Of a stretch of 64,000 nt of DNA, positions 41,661 to 52,250 are shown one piece after another. The translations under genes were made by a program, and so were the position numbers. Within the stretch, counting starts at the first letter, position 1, and each line of letters opens with the position of its first letter. Source of the stretch: Penium margaritaceum (lineage: Eukaryota > Streptophyta > Zygnematophyceae > Desmidiales > Peniaceae); contig SZWC01006753.1 of the NCBI GenBank assembly GCA_023375785.1, forward strand, positions 18,903 to 82,902, in the 5' to 3' direction. The notes under the pieces are model-generated. The model made no database searches. It was given only the letters and a program-made list of their open reading frames with translations, and was not told the DNA's origin.

Positions 41661-42528
41661 CAGCCATCATGTTGGTGAGCTCCCTCTTCTTCTCCCCTCC
41701 CTTGTTCCACCTTCTTTCTTGGGACTACGGCAGTCCCTAGCCCAACGCCCAGCATTGCCACATTTGTGACATTTACTGGGATTCTTGGAACTCTTCTCAC
41801 CACCATTGCCTTTCCCTCCACCGCAACCGCTTCCGCTGCTGCCTTGACGGGAGCAAGAGCTTGCACATTGTCCACTAAAGCGGGAGGAAAACATTTCAGC
41901 CTTCATTTCATGTCGATAATCGTTGTGGACGTGTTCGGCGACAACCTCATACTTCATATCTACTTCCTTCCAACCGCCAAACATGGTCATCAAGGACCCC
42001 TAGCTTTCAAAAATTGCTATGAGAAGGATCAGAGCACGCATGTTGGAGTGAACTTTCCATTCCATTTGCTAGACCTCTTGCAGGATGCCGTCAAATGACT
42101 ACAAAAATACGAGTATCGATTCTTCGTTGCTCACTGTTATCGACACCAACCTTTGAAAAATGAAGAGTCGGCTTGCTAGGACGTTTGATTCATGCACCCA
42201 CGGATTTTGTTCAGGCCTCAGTGGCTGACATGCATCCTATGATGTGGGAGTGTTGAGTCTCGTTGATGGACTTCATAAGTATAGCGAGGACCATGTTGTT
42301 CTTTGTTGTCCATGCTGCAAGGTCAGAAGCATGCGTAGCCATTATCACATTGGTGGGTGGTATCTCCATCCCTTTTAGGATGTCGAGGTAGCAACAAACG
42401 TTCATGACAATCTCAAACTGTAATTTCCACAAGAGAAAACCTATTCTCGTGAATTTTGATGTACCTGCCTCGATGCGGGCTTGAGACAGATCCGCCATTT
42501 TGGCGGTTGCTCGTCTTCTTGACTTCAC
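41661..42528 (-). pseudogene. E3 copia gag
   Basis: A start-like piece 42211-42528 (MADLSQARIEAGTSKFTRIG, LLWKLQFEIVMNVCCYLDIL) and a C-terminal piece 41667-41993 with GGWKEVDMKYEVVAEHVHND, a basic Gly/Ser stretch and the zinc knuckle KCHKCGNAGRWARDC. E6 gag (61961-62890) is of the same family. Fossil; broken. Confidence 0.75.
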
Positions 42529-42910
42529 TGCTACTATGCTTTGTTGAGGCGGATGAGGTTCACGAGGCTAATGGCTGCGACCATTGTCAAAGGTGTGGTT
42601 GGTTCTGTTGCATACCCAACCCGCCAATGATTGCCTCAGGCAATGGTATCGTCGTGAGAAAACAGACGCGGGGTCGCACCACCTTCTAGAAGGGTAGAGC
42701 TTTATTCTGTAGAGGCTTGAGGGTCTTGTCCAACATGGATAGCGCTATTCCTTGTCCACTATTCTGCCACGTGCTTACACCTCAACTGAAGAAGCCGATG
42801 GAGTCGATGGAGAAAATTGGAGCCATCCCATCTTTGTGTCCATGTTGTACCTGTGCACCCTGCAAGACCACGCGCAAGTCGGTCTTGGAAGCATGCCTTA
42901 GAACCAAAAG

Positions 42911-42928
42911 TGTGGACCCATAACCCTT
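42911..42928 (-). other. E3 primer-binding site, tRNA-iMet anticodon-arm type
   Basis: The plus strand TGTGGACCCATAACCCTT abuts the 5' LTR. The minus-strand AAGGGTTATGGGTCCA differs from the E4 site by one base. Confidence 0.7.
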
Positions 42929-43574
42929 TGTCAATGCGCTGGATGGTAACGGTCTAGAAAACGGGTCCCGACACAGGAGGAAACCAACCCCTCTTGGTAT
43001 TGCAACCAAGATAACATATCACCCTTGAATGAGGGATCCACACTTTAGGTTTGTTTGGTTTGCAACCTCACAAAGTCCGCATGAAGGTCTTTTGTGTCTA
43101 CCCTTGGTTGGACACTATGTGAGGAGTCTCAAAGGCAAGAACTGTAAATGGATGCATGCAAGGTACAATCTTTCATATCTGCAGAGCTTTGCTAATGCTT
43201 CTTCTTGTAGTGGCTCCCTAGGAGCCAACCTCAACCTACAGTTCTACTTGGCAAGTCTTGAGACCACCAAGTATCATTCTCAAGGAAGGCTCTGATAAGC
43301 TTCCTAGAAGCTTCCTGTCCCATTTTGGGCCACAAAGAAACAGCAGCCGTCGCAAGGTTTGAACCCCCGACCCATGAGCTCCGGTGCCTATTCTAACTAG
43401 GTCACAAAGGTGTGCTTCCTATGATGATCTCCAGGGGATATACCCATCACGGACAGTGCATTCATGGCCTATCTCAGTACAGACCAAGGGGAAGTACTCC
43501 ATAGACCAGTGCATGCCTTGTCTGTCCGTGCAGCCAGCCAACTAGCAAGTGGACACCATGCATATTGTTCAACA
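42929..43574 (-). repeat. E3 5' LTR with tRNA-like module
   Basis: TGTCAATGCGCTGG ... TATTGTTCAACA on the plus strand, 646 bp. On the minus strand it begins TGTTGAACAATATGC, like the E8 LTR at 63780. A tRNA-like segment sits at 43343-43412. Confidence 0.8.
43343..43412 (-). other. tRNA-like module inside E3 5' LTR
   Basis: The minus strand reads an A-box-like TGACCTAGTTAGAATAGG, then CACCGGAGCTCAT (anticodon-loop-like, CAT) and a B-box GGGTTCAAACC. No acceptor stem is evident, so it is a fossil or a promoter-like module rather than a functional tRNA gene. The matching segment in the 3' LTR is 21988-22054. Confidence 0.6.
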
Positions 43575-44225
43575 GTAAGTTTGTCTGCCGAATCCGTTTT
43601 GTGTGGTTTGCATACTGTTCCGAGAATTTTCTCGAGCGTCTGTTTGGCATCTGGCCATTAGTTTGAGGGTTGAATGCCATTGAAAGCTGGATCCAACAGC
43701 AGTAGCAAGTCATCAGTTTGTGCCAAAAGGGGGTGAAAAATCAATGTGTCTGTCGCTCACTATGGTTCTTGGTATGCCGTGTAGCCATTTGGTATTGTTT
43801 GGAAACAATAATGCTGTTCATTGAGCGGAGATAGTGCTCGTTGTTGGGATGAAGTGAGAAAATTTGTAAAAACGTGTTAGTAGCCACGAGGATTGCGTCC
43901 TAACCATTGGGTGTGTCCAGTAATCCAGTGATAAAGGCCATGGAGATGCCAGTCCACGGTTTTGACGGAATGGGGAGTGGTCAAAGAAGTCCGGGTGGCC
44001 GTGTACGACGGTGTTTTCATCACTAACACGTGTCGTAGGATTTGTAGAAGTTGGCCACATTGTTTTGCATCTTGTACTACCAGTAGTGCTTTGGCATATT
44101 CTTCAGCATTGTTTCTTCTCCAAAATGTCCACCTAGACCGGTGTCGTGGCACTCCTTGAGCAGCATGCGGCGGAGTTCTGTGTTCTGGGGAACGACTACC
44201 TAGTGAGTGAATAGTCTCCGCCAAT
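43575..44225 (-). pseudogene. E5 gypsy integrase
   Basis: The minus strand shows the zinc-binding N-terminal region (CHDTGLGGHFGEETML, YWWYKMQNNVANFYK) at about 44040-44160. Core pieces follow: AFITGLLDTPNG-type sequence, and AFNPQTNGQMPNRRSRKF near 43640-43680. This order after RNase H is typical of Ty3/gypsy. The sequence resumes left of E3 at 21572. Fossil; broken. Confidence 0.75.
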
Positions 44226-44329
44226 AGGGTGTGTTGTACAAGAACCTTGCTTTGTCATAGCCACCATGTTGGTCGTAGCTAGATGTGAACAATGTCCCAA
44301 GATATAGATCTCATTGTAGTTGAAATGCC

Positions 44330-44860
44330 GTTGCCTCATCCATCAAGTCTGGTCAGTGGCTGAGGGCATCTGCTAGGTTGGTTTTGCCTAGCCAGTACTG
44401 AATATTGTAGTCAAACCCAGATTTGAGAAACTCTATCCACAGGGCTTGACATTAATTGAGGTTTGGCTGTTTCTTCAAATACTTCAGTTCATGATGGTCA
44501 GTATGTATGACGCATTGGTGGCATTTAAGATAGCAAAGCCATTTGTTCAATGCGTGTACGACCACTCGCATCGCCTTTATGTGTACAGTTTAGTTGAGTT
44601 CCGGTCCATGCAACTTTTGTGACATTATGTGACTGGTTGCTCTCCGCTGCTCTTATCTTGTAGGAGAACCATGCCGATGGCTTGATTGGAGGCATCCGTA
44701 GCCAGGACGTAGTCGACCGCTGGATTGACAATGGGAGGGCTGGCACCAAGGTCACAGTGCTCAACAAAGTGGTGAATGCTTCTTGTTTGCTGTCTTCCTA
44801 CCACCACTTGTTTTCTTTTCTAGTGAGATCAGAGGGAGGCTCTGACAATCAGGTGTAATC
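44330..44860 (-). pseudogene. E5 gypsy RNase H
   Basis: Minus-strand blocks DYVLATDASNQAIGMVLLQD (44625-44807), VIHTDHHELKYLKKQPNLN near 44480-44520, and FDYNIQYWLGKTNLADALS near 44370-44420. These are the hallmark TDAS, HTDH and G..N..ADALS motifs of gypsy RNase H. Fossil; broken. Confidence 0.85.
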
Positions 44861-45560
44861 TCGTACAAAGCACCAACAGTAGTTGCACAAAGCTAGAAAA
44901 AACTTAAAAGTTTCAGAAGTTGATCAGTGTCGGCCAATCAGCCATTACTGACACTTACTTTTGGATCCATGGTGATCCATTTGCCGTTGATCACGTGATC
45001 CAAAAACTCAATCACATAGCGATCGAAGTCGCGCATCAAGAGTTTTCCACAAAATACTCTATTTATAAAAATCTCAAATCTTTTGGGAGATATCCATCAT
45101 AATCCTCTAAGGTGTGGCTATACACCAGAATTTTGTCGAGATGTACCAAAACAAAATCATCAAGGTATGGAAAAAAAATAAATCCCATTGCCTCCATGAA
45201 TGTTGCTGGGGTATTTTTGAGTCCAAACGGCATGATTGTGAACTCAAAATTCCCATGGCGTATTTGGAATGCTGTCTTCTTAATGTTGGTACCTGCTATG
45301 TGGATGTTGTGATTACCGCTGAGTAGGTTGATCTTTGTGAAAGTTCGGGAAAAGAGGGTAGAGGTTCTTGATGGTAGCATCATTTAACGCCCGGTAGTCC
45401 ATGGACATCCACACATTGCTAGTGTTTCTTTCCACAAACAGTACTGGTACGGCGTATTGTGACATGGATGGGCAGATGAACCTTTAACCAAGAATCTCGT
45501 CGAGCCGCTTTTTTGCTCGGTCAGCTCATGATCGCTCGTCCAACAGCCTCATCAAACTTT
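44861..45560 (-). pseudogene. E5 gypsy reverse transcriptase
   Basis: Open piece 45063-45383: KINLLSGNHNIHIAGTNIKK, TAFQIRHGNFEFTIMPFGLK and NTPATFMEAM, with the block FVLVHLDKILVYSHT at the catalytic-loop position. Upstream pieces carry the RT N-terminal half near 45400-45560. Ty3/gypsy type. Fossil; broken. Confidence 0.85.
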
Positions 45561-45689
45561 GGGCTGGCTACCCAGTTTTATTTTGATGCAACGGGAGTTC
45601 GTTGAGAAAGACGTCCATTAACTCTCAGATGAGAGGTACAAACTCCTTGGGAGCCATCGCGAACTTCGTGGAGACCGGTGAGGCCGATG

Positions 45690-46260
45690 AGGCTGATGGA
45701 TCTGATGAGGCCAATGTTTCAGCTGCCGCCATTTTTGCTTCTTCCATTGGATCTAGATGTACAAGGCATGCATGAGCCCCTCATCATATGCAATGCTTGG
45801 TCACGTTGAGCAGTATCGGTTTCATAGGTTGTAGCTTCTTGGTCGCTACGACTTCCTCTACTGCTTCCGCCTTTATTGCTTCCGCTGTCATGTTTCTTCC
45901 CACGAACAAAAGTTCTTGTTTGGCGCCGTTGATTTCCACGTAGACGTTGCCACTGCTCCAGTAGACCTGCGGATTGTGCTGGTATAAGAAATGGCATCCG
46001 AAAATGATTTTGTGATCACTCATTGGACATGACCTCCAAGCCGTTACATCCCACAAGTCTCCCTCTTGCAGTGGTGGTGGTTCTCTGAGTTTCTGTATCT
46101 GTAGTCTCCCATGGGCATGTTTTCCTTCAAGCACCCATGGTTTCGTGTGCGAATCCAATTTTTGAACCATTTCATTTCTTACAAAGGTGTGAGAGGCCCC
46201 TCTGTCCAATAGTGCCGGTACCGTTCTACTAGTCTTGCAACCTCAAGGTTGCCCTTTTAG
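45690..46260 (-). pseudogene. E5 gypsy protease
   Basis: Open piece 45784-46209 (141 aa) starts with DRGASHTFVRNEMVQKLDSH, the retropepsin active-site block of the gypsy family. ITAW-like turns and KIIFGCHFLYQHNPQVYWSS (the 'D.I.G..WL......I.W' motif) follow. It lies between gag and RT as expected. Fossil. Confidence 0.75.
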
Positions 46261-46329
46261 CAACATTGCTAGTTGGTCATCCCCGTACCCCTCGTCAAAC
46301 TTAGCGATCTTAAAAACCCTTTCCGACTT

Positions 46330-47660
46330 TGTGAGCCGCTCAGATGGGCAATTTTTTGGCAGAGAATAATCCTCTTGGACAAGAGTCGCTCCTTTTGCTC
46401 TTGCCCCTTGCCGTCTTCCAAGTAATTTTCCTATGACCTCTCCCCTTTTTTTGTTTCATGCTTGCTTCAGTAGTTTTGAGCAATATGCCCAACTTTTCCG
46501 CAGTTGTAGCATGTGCGAATTTCTCTTGTGTCAACTGCGTCCAATTCATGGGAGTTGAGGAGTCCCCCAACTGGCTTCTTCTATTTCCATGATAATTGTG
46601 ATTGGGAGGTCGCTAGCCGTAGGATTCTTGGATCTGAGCGTTGTAACCAACGCTGTCACTTCTTCTGCTGCTACAATCATTTCTGATAAGTCGTTGTGGA
46701 TACCGAAAATGCCTATCACTCACCAGATGTCTCATTTGAGGCCATTGTTGTAGTGAAAACAGATTTTTTCTGGGACAATGTCTATACCCATGATGTTCTC
46801 ATGAAATCTCCGCGTGTATTCTACCATGTTGGACTGGTGACAGAGACGCTGAAGCTTAGACCAAGCATATGACTTCTCGTTCAACCATCCAAAACATGTG
46901 ATTATTGCATGCAAGAACTTGTTCCTTTCAGTTTGTGGCATCAGTGCGTCTTGCTATTGAGGGTTGATCTGATCTATGGGTAGAACACTTGTAGTCGGCG
47001 ATGTGAGACAAGCGCCGTTGACCATCGATGAGGTCCCGCCGGTCTCCAATTGCCATTGGATGGCCTTCAGGTCAGACCACCAACTTAATGCCCTTCCATG
47101 CCAAAGCGCGACCACGAGGTCAATTTTCTTCCGATCGTCATTGACCCCAACAGCCGTGAATGACACCTCCAAGCTCATCAGCCACATCCAAACTGCTGTT
47201 CCTTTAGGATTTGCGAGATCAAACGGTTCGGGAGGGGCCGGAAAAATCTTGGGTTCATCCAAGAGATGGATGTTCCTCTTGACGAGCACCTCTTCTCATG
47301 CACTTGCGTTGCGAAGAGCCTCCATTACGAAGTTGAGTTGTTGAGCAGATGGTTGTTGATCCCCTTGAGCACAGAGATACGGCTTGCAAGTTCCTCGTTG
47401 ATCCACGGCTGTCGGTTGGTGCCACCTGTCTTTCCCGCTCATGAGGTTAGGCTGTTGGTGGGGGCAGCTGGTTTACTGCCATCGGTTCTGTGACCAGATC
47501 AGTCGTCGGAGCCGTCCGAGCTGATCCAGCTGCCGTATAGCCTGCCATGCCAGCGTTTGCTGCTGCTTCATGATTCTTGTGCATAGGCACGTTTTTCTCC
47601 TCCATCACCAAAGTCTTCGCCGAAGACCCGTTGCTAGTCATTGGATGCGCTTGCTCGCTT
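46330..47660 (-). pseudogene. E5 gypsy gag
   Basis: Pieces: 47447-47641 (start-like), 46954-47289 with KIFPAPPEPFDLANPKGTAV, MWLMSLEVSFTAVGVNDDRK and HGRALSWWSDLK, and 46732-46941 with LQRLCHQSNMVEYTRRFHEN. The zinc knuckle CYNCGKVGHIAQNY lies near 46490-46520. This is the standard Ty3 gag order. Fossil; broken. Confidence 0.8.
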
Positions 47661-47770
47661 CACGTCGCAGTTGGGAGGTCTAAGAAGTCTTGACATGGAA
47701 GATGCATGAACGGCTTGTGCGAGGTAGTCCTTTAGATGGGTAAATTAGTCAGATTCCTCTCCAGCACCAC

Positions 47771-47787
47771 TCTGATCTGATACCAAG
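47771..47787 (-). other. E5 primer-binding site (tRNA-iMet 3' end)
   Basis: The minus strand reads TTGGTATCAGATCAGAG next to the 5' LTR, complementary to the 3' end of initiator tRNA-Met (consensus TGGTATCAGAG). Confidence 0.75.
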
Positions 47788-48337
47788 CGTTATGCCAAAC
47801 GCAGCGTAGATGGTGAAAAGGTATGAGTTGCAAGGCAAAACACGGTTAAGAGATTTCGGACACTTAAGCAATTCATAACTGACAGTAAGTGTACTTCGAT
47901 GAAAAGGGTCAAAACAATCAAACACATATATGCAAGTGTCAAGTTGTAAAGGAGACATAGGCAAGGTTATCGAGTCGATTGTCGTGTGACGCATGTGGAG
48001 TCACGTCCTGAGTGGTCAGATCAAGAAGCTCTGCCAAAGAATTGGGGGGCTTCAAAGATCAACGACGAAGATGCGGGATGCCTTTACAAATTTTGATATT
48101 TCTTGATGCATTGAGAAGTTGACCAAACGATCAGGACACTTCTATCGAAGATTCTTGAAAGTGGTCAAAGATGTCAGAACATGCAAGAAGATACACTGGA
48201 GGGTGCCGGAATTTAAGGAGATTTCCCTTGACCTTTGGAGCAAAAATCAGGATCTCCACGCGAGGTGGGCTGTTTTTATAGTGACAGAAATTTCCACTCA
48301 GACAGATAAGGGACTCGTGTACCTCTGGTACGTAACA
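47788..48337 (-). repeat. E5 5' LTR
   Basis: It runs from (C/T)GTTATGCCAAACGC to ...GGTACGTAACA on the plus strand, about 550 bp. The inner end matches 6016-6056. Segments (GACTCGTGTAC...GTACGTAACA) match the E7 LTR, so the two are relatives. It is followed by TCAGG, the partner of TTAGG at 6011. Confidence 0.75.
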
Positions 48338-48342
48338 TCAGG

Positions 48343-49339
48343 CTAGGTTCGACTTGTCTCTTGGTTTTGGCAAACTGCATTTTTGGCCTTTCATGTTGGC
48401 CTGCTTATCGATAGGTTCTGCTTAGTCTGCTAGATCCAACTTTGTCCTATCCAGACATCAATACTCTGTATCCAGACACCCTTTCACGACCTGTCATAAA
48501 GCCTCAGTACCAACGGCCGATCTGACTCGAATGAGCCAATACCAAAACAATCAACGCCAAAAAGGCCCTTTTTCCATGAGCGAGAAATGCTGCTGTCTCC
48601 AACCATCAGCTCTCAGTCCGACAATGGTTGGACCGGGAGGTGGTGATGGTTGAACTTGTTGGGGGAAGCTGGTTGAGGGACGTGCGCAGAGCATGGGCGT
48701 TGTGCAGCCATGCTCTGCACGCTGAAAACGGATGGGGATAAAATTTTCTTTGCTCCCGTCGCGATGTATATGCTTGTATCATGCAGATACTTGCGCATGT
48801 GTCATGGTGATGTCTCAGAGACATGCATAGAAGTTTGGGAAGATACAAACTCAAAGGTCAAAAAAGGGGAAGAGGACTCAGCATATGAGAAAATCGATGT
48901 TCCAACAATCTAAAACAACCAACCAGGAACAAGTTGAAAATCTCCAACCAAACCACGCAACCAGCCTCACCCCACATGTGAACGTCCAGAGGGTCTTTTC
49001 ACACAGCCCCTTGCTGAATTAGGGCATGTGTAAGTGGGAATCAGGGGTTGAGCAGGAATCTCAACCCCTGCTTTGCGGTCCAAGTTGATTTCCCATAAAC
49101 TACAGCCAAACCGTCAGGCACCCCATCTGCCGCCGCGAAGATTCCTCCGTATGCAGTGTGAACCAGCTGTTCGCAATGCAGTTCGTTTTTTTTCTTTTCC
49201 CAGAATCGCAGGTCGCTCCACCAGGAGCGCTCTGACGTTAGTCAGTGCATGACCCAACCGAGTGATGGGGGAAAAAAGGAAAAAAATACCCTAGGTATCG
49301 CTTCCGTGGCTCAGCCAGCCAGACTTCTCCCACTCTCAT
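48343..49339. other. No recognisable gene
   Basis: AT-richer sequence with only short, low-quality frames. It may be the left flank of the PIF/Harbinger element that follows, but I did not find its inverted repeats. Confidence 0.5.
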
Positions 49340-49453
49340 TTGTGCAGAAACCCTAGCTGCTTCTTTCCAACAACAGACAACCTATTTCTTGCTCAGCCCA
49401 GCAGTGCTCCAGACAACAAGGCTCTAATTCTGCTGAGAACTCGTCCGAACACT

Positions 49454-50510
49454 ATGGACGACCCTCATCCAACTGATAATGACACAGCAACCTTGCTTGT
49501 CAACTTGAAATGGGCGTTTTTCCTCCAGTGCATTGGTCATGAGCTCTCCATCCTCCACACAGTCATTGGCTGTCTTACCTTCCTCTACCTCGCTGGTCGC
49601 CAGAGACCTCGTGCCATTTGGGCCCAGTCTAACCTTCCTCAACATGCACCTGGTGACTTAGTGGATGCTCCAATGATGCCATGAATTCCATGATACGCAT
49701 AGGTCCGGCGTTGCTTGACCACATTGTGGAGGACCTACACCCGTACCTTGAATGTCAAGATGCAATTTTCCATCGATGAATACCCATGGATGTGAGAGTC
49801 ACTGTGCCTCTACTTCGACTAGCCCAAGGTATGAGCCCACTAAGCAATAGCCGAGCAGTTTGAGATCTCCATCGCATGCGCCAACGAGTTATGTGTGGAT
49901 TTCTACTATTTTTTTAGGGCATGCCTTTGAACTTCAGTACGTTAGATGGCCAATGTTTAAGGAGTTTCATGGAAGAGGATTCATGTGGGTGACATGTACG
50001 GCTACAAGCTCATTTGCGATTCCGCATACCCATGTCATCCATACATGCTATCGCCTTTAAGGTGGGAGGCCCAAGGTTGCAGGAGTACCAATCATTATTC
50101 AACAAGCATCAATCCGGTACAAGAATGGCAATGGAGCGGGCATTTTGAATCCTCAAGTATCGATAGTGCGTGCTATTGAAATGCATGGACAACCTCCTCA
50201 TGCACGTATCCCTTTTCATTACTTGTTGTGTCATTCCACACAACATGTGCATAGCTTATGGCAATGACTTCAATGACTTCACCACATGAAATGGTGGTGC
50301 GAGGCCATGAACTACACATCCAATATAGAGGAACACATGGTAAGGGACATTCAAGCCTGGGATTTGGCACTTCAAGACATTGCATTGATCGGTGTTCCAC
50401 AAGCTAACGCTGTGACAAGGTTGACTGAGAGGGTGGACTTCCACGATGAGAGTGTGACACACTCTCATCACGCCGCCATGGAAAACAGAGAAGAAGTAGC
50501 CAAAAGGTAA
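49454..50510 (+). pseudogene. Decayed PIF/Harbinger-type transposase
   Basis: A decayed copy of a plant PIF/Harbinger transposase. It opens MDDPHPTDNDTATLLVNLKW. Then DHIVEDLHPYLECQDAIFHR and PMDVRVTVPLLRLAQG correspond to the helical N-terminal 'L...L......F....I....RVA..L..LA.G' region. GDMYGYKLICDSAYPCHPYM matches the DDE block 'G.D.GYp..py'. QEYQSLFNKHQSGTRMAMER and CCVIPHNMCIAYGNDF match 'FN..H...R...ERAFG.LK' and 'C.LHN'. These blocks lie in different frames with internal stops, so the gene is dead (an intron near 49900-49985 is possible). A C-terminal piece 50286-50510 remains open. Confidence 0.65.
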
Positions 50511-52084
50511 TGGGAAGAAGAAAACTTCATCATAGAAGTTTTGAGTGATGTTGCATTGTTAGTCATCTGAATTCCATGACATTTGATACGACAACATTCA
50601 TGACATGTGCTTATTACCATTGCCTTTGCAATCATGTTGTGTTCACACTCTCGTTTCTGTTACAACATCATGTGCTACATGAATTGTACAAAAGGCACAA
50701 GCAACGTGAACTGGATAAGTAGCATTGCATGCTTAGTAATTACACAACTCTATTAGCTTTGAGTATGACATAGTTTTCTACACTTCTTTGCCACGAGTGT
50801 TGCATCATATGTTCTCAATTGTAGCATGCCTTTCTCAATGCGACTATGCAACTTGAAGAATGAGATTTCTTCTCAACATTGTAACATACTCATGACACCG
50901 CTTTAAATCCATGGCACACTTCACTCATCCATACATGCACTCACATGTGAGCTCCCTCCCTCCTCATCTATCTCCTCTTCATCCACGAGCTCCTCTGCAT
51001 CAATGTCTTTCCACTTGCTAATAGCATCCTCTTTGTCAACTTCTGCTTTAATGGTGGACAATTTCAATGTCCCCTTGATAAGATGTTCAACATGGCATCC
51101 AATAGTCCCCACACCAACATCCAATGACCTACACACAGCACAGGTCCATCTTGGCATGGCAGGGATCTTCAGAAGCCATGGCGGATGAGAAAATGGTGAA
51201 AAGTTAGAAAAAAATGTCGCGGGCTGCGGGAATGGTGTACAGATGGCCATTGAGATGCCCGGCAGTATGATGGGTAAGCTCATGTGAGAGAGATGATTCT
51301 CTGTGAGGGGAAGGTTGCGTAAACATAGAACACCATTTCATGCAAGTACGTGGGCAGTTTTCTAGAAACACTCGCGGGACTCCCTTCATGAAAAACTTTG
51401 GTGAAGAGAGTTGTGGAAGGCATGGAAGGATGATTTTTTCCTCTTCATTCACACTGATGCTGTCAGTCAGGCGCTTGCGCACAATGCGTTGGCAGGAACA
51501 AGAAAATACTTTTGTTGAATATTCTTAAGTCAAAGTACCCAGTTGATACGGGTCTCTCGACCCACCAAGGCATAGCAAGTTCTAGCAAGTACACAGATGC
51601 GTGAAATCACTTCCTTGGAGAAGAGATAGCGCGATCCGCAGGCATGGGTCAACGCAAACAGTAAACTGTCAGGAAACGTGCAGAAACACTTTTATGCGCG
51701 AACACACCCAGATGAGTTTTGCAAGCCTATGGTGTGAACAGCCACTTCATTCCAATGCATCTAAGACGTCCGTTTTGATCTGGGTGACTTGCTCAACGCG
51801 GCTTGGAGTTGCTACATATCAATGTCAAAAGACCCAGAGCTGGAAGCTCGATGCCCGTCTACAAAGAAATTGTAGCTGATATATCTATTCAAGCATCAAC
51901 ATAAACGTGTGATATCCGTGACTTGAATATTAATCACGCCATATACAAAAAGTAAAAAACAAACAGCGCCATATCCATTTTGATAGCCATGCCCGCTCGG
52001 CGATACAAGTTGCCAATCGGGCAACTTGCGTCACCAAATGAGCAAAGCGAGGAGGGTGATGTATCACCCCTGCTGTTGCAAGAA
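50511..52084. other. No clear gene; possible Harbinger-linked fragment on the minus strand
   Basis: A 120-aa minus-strand frame (50921-51283) has a Cys pair (CAVCRSLDVGVGTIGCHVEH) and an acidic end (EELVDEEEIDEE). It could be a piece of the second ORF that accompanies PIF/Harbinger elements, but I see no Myb/SANT motif, so that is speculation. The rest shows nothing recognisable. Confidence 0.3.
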
Positions 52085-52250
52085 TTGTGATTGAGCGATT
52101 AGCCTCTTTCTTTGGACTCGCAAACCTCCATTTGTGGATCTAGGGTGTTCTATCTTTGTGTGGGCAGAGCCCACGCAAACATGAAATCATAAATCCACAA
52201 ATGGGAGTCTGTGAGTAGAAGAAAAAGGGCTAATCGCTCGGTCAGGATCA
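52085..52250. mobile_element. Foldback (MITE-like) element 1
   Basis: The left arm (about 52093-52140, GAGCGATTAGCC...CCATTTGTGGAT) is complementary at about 80 percent to the right arm (about 52192-52240, ATCCACAAATGG...GGCTAATCGCTC). A short loop contains its own GTGGGC/GCCCAC hairpin. Small, non-coding and with long inverted repeats, it fits a MITE; I could not fix target repeats. Confidence 0.6.

Larger units (their letters stand above)
21573..43574 (-). mobile_element. E3: Ty1/copia element in E5's integrase, carrying the E4 array
   Basis: LTRs 21573-22219 and 42929-43574 enclose minus-strand RNase H (22220-23004), RT (23005-23940), then the inserted E4 array (23994-39982), then Pol linker, integrase, protease and gag (39988-42528). 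The primer site is of the tRNA-iMet anticodon-arm type. The LTRs agree at about 85 percent by eye and the element has about ten breaks, so it is of middle age. The flanking 5-mers GGAAG and GTAAG match at four positions. Confidence 0.8.
6016..48337 (-). mobile_element. E5: old Ty3/gypsy LTR element hosting the whole nested pile
   Basis: The outermost element of the nest lies on the minus strand. Its own pieces are a 3' LTR fragment (6016-6056), an integrase fragment (21511-21572), integrase to gag (43575-47660), a primer-binding site (47771-47787) and the 5' LTR (47788-48337). The domain order gag-protease-RT-RNase H-integrase defines Ty3/gypsy. Copia elements E1 (carrying E2) and E3 (carrying E4 and a hAT) lie inside it. 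It is broken, with more than ten breaks, and is the oldest layer by nesting order. Its LTR sequence is related to that of E7, so the two belong to one family. Confidence 0.75.
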
